Below, piece after piece: positions 12,009-13,279 of a stretch of 13,279 nt of DNA. Both the position numbers and the translations under genes were made by a program. The DNA lies in NCBI GenBank assembly GCA_910587835.1, contig CAJUNQ010000100.1, positions 1 through 13,279 on the forward strand. Direction: 5' to 3'. Position 1 is the stretch's first letter, and each line of letters opens with the position of its first letter. The notes below the pieces were generated by a model, which saw only the letters and a list, made by a program, of their open reading frames with translations, was not told the DNA's origin and did no database searches. The stretch comes from an uncultured Oscillospiraceae bacterium (GTDB lineage Bacteria > Bacillota > Clostridia > Oscillospirales > Acutalibacteraceae).

Positions 12009-12875
12009 TTAATGGCAGCCGAAGATGGATTTTGCAAGACTGCCTGTTTTGAATAAGGTAAAACACAGCAGCACCGTATATCCCACGCAGCCCCAGATCG
12101 CCCCGATGGGGTCGCCGTCGGTGGCGATACTCTGGATCAGCACCGCATAGATGGCGACACAGACTAAGATCAACAGACCTTGAAAGCCCACCGCAAAGAG
12201 GGAGCGGAAATAGTTCTGCCCCATGTGTCCGGTTTCCCTGTTGGGGACGGTGGCAAACGGGATAGGCGCTAAACTTGTGAGTAAATAAATTTCAATCATA
12301 CGGCCATATACGATGACGAAGATCACGATGTTTAAGGCAATCATGGTAAGCTGGATCAGGAAGGATTGTAGCCAGAGTCCGAACAGAGGGCCTAACTCCA
12401 TCGCTTCAAGCTCTATCCGCAGACTGTCCAGCACATCCGGCGTGATCTCTGTCCCGTTCTGGATAATGCCCGCTGACTGCTGGATCACATGCTGGCTTAC
12501 ATCAAAGACCGCCAGCACGATATTGAAGGTATTCGTCAGGATCATCACAGCCACAAAGGTTTTGAACACCCACTTAAAAAACATCCATGTGTCAACTTCA
12601 TGGAGGTTGTTGCGTTCTATGAGCATCTGTATCAGCTCATAAGTCATTACAAAAGTGAGGATGACCCCGGCGATTGGCAGGATGGCAGTTTCAGAGATCT
12701 GTCGTATCATGGAAAAGACCCCGGCGTTCCAGTCCGCCGGGGTCGTGCCTACCTGTGTGGCGATCTCGCCAACGCTCTGATTGACGTTATCGAAAAGGCC
12801 GTCCAGATTTCCCATGATACCATCGACGAGCAGACCTTTCAGCCATTCAACGATTGCGTCGATGATAAAGTCCAT
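12009..12875 (-). CDS. VirB6/TrbL-like T4SS channel protein (CD1112 type)
   Basis: A 288-residue polytopic membrane protein starting MDFIIDAIVEWLKGLL. Five or more membrane segments are visible at about 64-85, 97-125, 166-195, 224-246 and 257-275. The segment IEIYLLTSLAPIPFATV (about 194-210) and the following GQNYFRSLFAVGFQGL are typical of VirB6/TrbL-like proteins of Clostridia ICEs, which form part of the inner-membrane channel. ATG 12875 is preceded by AAAAGGAG at 7-8 bases. A CCTTTT stretch just upstream could pair with the AAAAGG of the ribosome site. The gene is now the first complete gene downstream of the insertion that truncates maff2. Confidence 0.88.
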   Translation of the reverse strand: MDFIIDAIVEWLKGLLVDGIMGNLDGLFDNVNQSVGEIATQVGTTPADWNAGVFSMIRQISETAILPIAGVILTFVMTYELIQMLIERNNLHEVDTWMFFKWVFKTFVAVMILTNTFNIVLAVFDVSQHVIQQSAGIIQNGTEITPDVLDSLRIELEAMELGPLFGLWLQSFLIQLTMIALNIVIFVIVYGRMIEIYLLTSLAPIPFATVPNRETGHMGQNYFRSLFAVGFQGLLILVCVAIYAVLIQSIATDGDPIGAIWGCVGYTVLLCFTLFKTGSLAKSIFGCH

Positions 12876-12916
12876 ACATCAGCTCCTTTTCTGGAAAAAG
12901 GGACAACGGGTGACAT

Positions 12917-13000
12917 TTAGCTGAACAGGCCGGACAGCAGAGGGATAAGCTGAAGGCCGATCAGAACGACACCGCCGCCCGCCATGAGCTGTTTTATCCC
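12917..13000 (-). pseudogene. Maff2-family gene, 5' truncated by insertion
   Basis: The frame encodes GIKQLMAGGGVVLIGLQLIPLLSGLFS and a TAA stop, which is the conserved C-terminal half of Maff2-family ICE membrane proteins (full proteins are around 60-70 residues, starting MAFF). Homology begins at GGG-ATA-AAA; just upstream (13004-13006) the frame has TAA and the sequence is that of the neighbouring recombinase element. The N-terminal membrane segment is missing. An internal ATG (in QLM) could restart a very short peptide, but the gene is probably inactive. Maff2 normally sits between the VirD4 and VirB6-like genes. Confidence 0.75.
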
Positions 13001-13041
13001 CAATTAGGTGTAAAACTCTGCTCGATGGCGGGCGGCGGCGT
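12971..13041. repeat. Imperfect inverted repeat at the insertion junction, candidate att site
   Basis: On the minus strand the maff2 side reads GCTC-ATGGCGGGCGGCGG-T-GT; on the plus strand the recombinase side reads GCTC-G-ATGGCGGGCGGCGG-C-GT (13020-13041). One inserted base and one mismatch separate the arms. Closer to the centre both arms also share TAAAAC. The spacer includes the point where Maff2 homology stops; GGGGATA there contains a GA dinucleotide, the crossover type used by TnpX-like recombinases. Inverted-repeat arms around a short core are typical of serine-recombinase attachment sites. Confidence 0.6.
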
Positions 13042-13085
13042 ACAAAAAATCTATATGGTGTTTTTAAGAGAACCGTCCCGGCAGG

Positions 13086-13106
13086 ACAGGTCAGGCAGTG
13101 ACCTGT
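13086..13106. other. Stem-loop over the recombinase stop codon
   Basis: ACAGGTCA (13086-13093) and TGACCTGT (13099-13106) form a perfect 8-bp stem with a 5-base loop. The recombinase TGA is part of the stem. No T-run follows directly on the minus strand, so it is at most a weak terminator and may leave read-through into maff2 and the T4SS genes. Confidence 0.55.
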
Positions 13107-13279
13107 TCCACCTCCGGGATGGGTTTGAGATTAAAATGAATTTCGATAGAAATGTGTCTTGTTTTATTTTCGTCAATGCGCTCATGCACGACGATTTCTT
13201 TGATTAAGCGGTTGAGGGTGGCTGCGTCCAGCTCTGTGATGTTGGCGTATTCCTGAATGGCTTCCACCCATTGTTTTGC
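13091..13279 (-). CDS. Large serine recombinase, C-terminal end (partial)
   Basis: Open from the window edge to TGA 13093-13091; 62 residues are visible, AKQWVEAIQEYANITELDAA followed by TLNRLIKEIVVHERIDEN and ISIEIHFNL. This L-(I/N)-x-L-I-x-x-I-x-V-H-E pattern followed by a beta strand ...IEIHFN is the DUF4368-type tail of TnpX/TndX-like large serine recombinases, which integrate and excise elements through a catalytic N-terminal serine not included here. Its 3' end lies about 90 bases from the maff2 junction, as expected for a recombinase gene at the end of its element. It is a different element nested in the ICE, or less likely the recombinase of the ICE itself. Confidence 0.78.
   Translation of the reverse strand, partial: AKQWVEAIQEYANITELDAATLNRLIKEIVVHERIDENKTRHISIEIHFNLKPIPEVEQVTA

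Noticed and set aside
10814..12052. Plus-strand ORF of 412 codons
   Set aside because: Antisense to the DUF7007-like, SpoVG and PrgI genes, reading through three palindromes; no domain or ribosome site.
12998..13090. Group II intron end at the maff2 junction
   Set aside because: No domain V-like hairpin or GUGYG/AY boundary could be seen, while a recombinase tail directly adjoins; a serine-recombinase insertion explains the junction better.
13025..13207. Plus-strand ORF starting MAGGGVQKIY
   Set aside because: It begins in the inverted-repeat arm and then runs antisense to the conserved recombinase tail; the initial MAGGG is the palindromic echo of maff2, not a Maff2 protein.

Overview
The window is part of an integrative and conjugative element (ICE) of the Tn1549 / C. 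difficile CTn type. The likely host is a gut Clostridia (Bacillota) genome. The evidence is an ordered set of ICE backbone genes, strong AAAGGAGG ribosome sites and a moderately high-GC backbone. Read along the minus strand from high to low coordinates, the conjugation genes are: a Maff2 remnant (12917-13000), a VirB6/TrbL-like channel protein (12009-12875), a SpoVG-family protein (11543-11965), a DUF7007-like protein (10880-11500), a PrgI-family membrane protein (10449-10835), a VirB4-like ATPase (8102-10495), an NlpC/P60 wall hydrolase of the CD1108 type (6155-8053), DUF4315 (5866-6132), DUF4366 (5232-5879), two Cys-rich small proteins (5038-5229, 4636-5037), an unrecognised 196-aa protein (3913-4503), a 60-aa protein (3718-3900) and MobC (3377-3718), ending at a terminator. 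Next come a separately promoted VapD toxin-type pair (2506-3216) with its own terminator, a CD1845-family membrane protein, the MobP/VirD2-like relaxase (559-1974) and a 46-codon ORF. On the plus strand at the left edge lies a frameshifted XRE regulator with its own terminator.

At the right edge a second mobile element begins. The C-terminus of a large serine recombinase (DUF4368-type tail) stops about 90 bases from the point where Maff2 loses its N-terminal coding region. The junction carries an imperfect inverted repeat of about 20 bases per arm, as expected for a serine-recombinase attachment site. The insertion separates the T4SS genes from whatever lay upstream (in relatives, usually the VirD4 coupling protein).

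The most unusual feature is a family of twelve nearly identical 23-base palindromes (left arm CTTCGGGCCA, 3-base variable loop, right arm TGGCCCGAAG) spread across the whole ICE backbone from 502 to 12004. Eight lie between or beyond genes, often touching or within 4 bases of the upstream stop codon. At five of the junctions the arm ends only 3-5 bases before the AAAGGAGG ribosome site of the next gene. Four lie inside ORFs, and three of those are read in the same frame, encoding S-G-H-x-(G/D)-P-K. Two copies flank the VapD cassette. They resemble a gene-junction punctuation system or a dispersed palindromic element adapted to this ICE. Several genes here also pair a strong ribosome site with a weak or non-canonical start (three TTG, one CTG, one apparent ATC).
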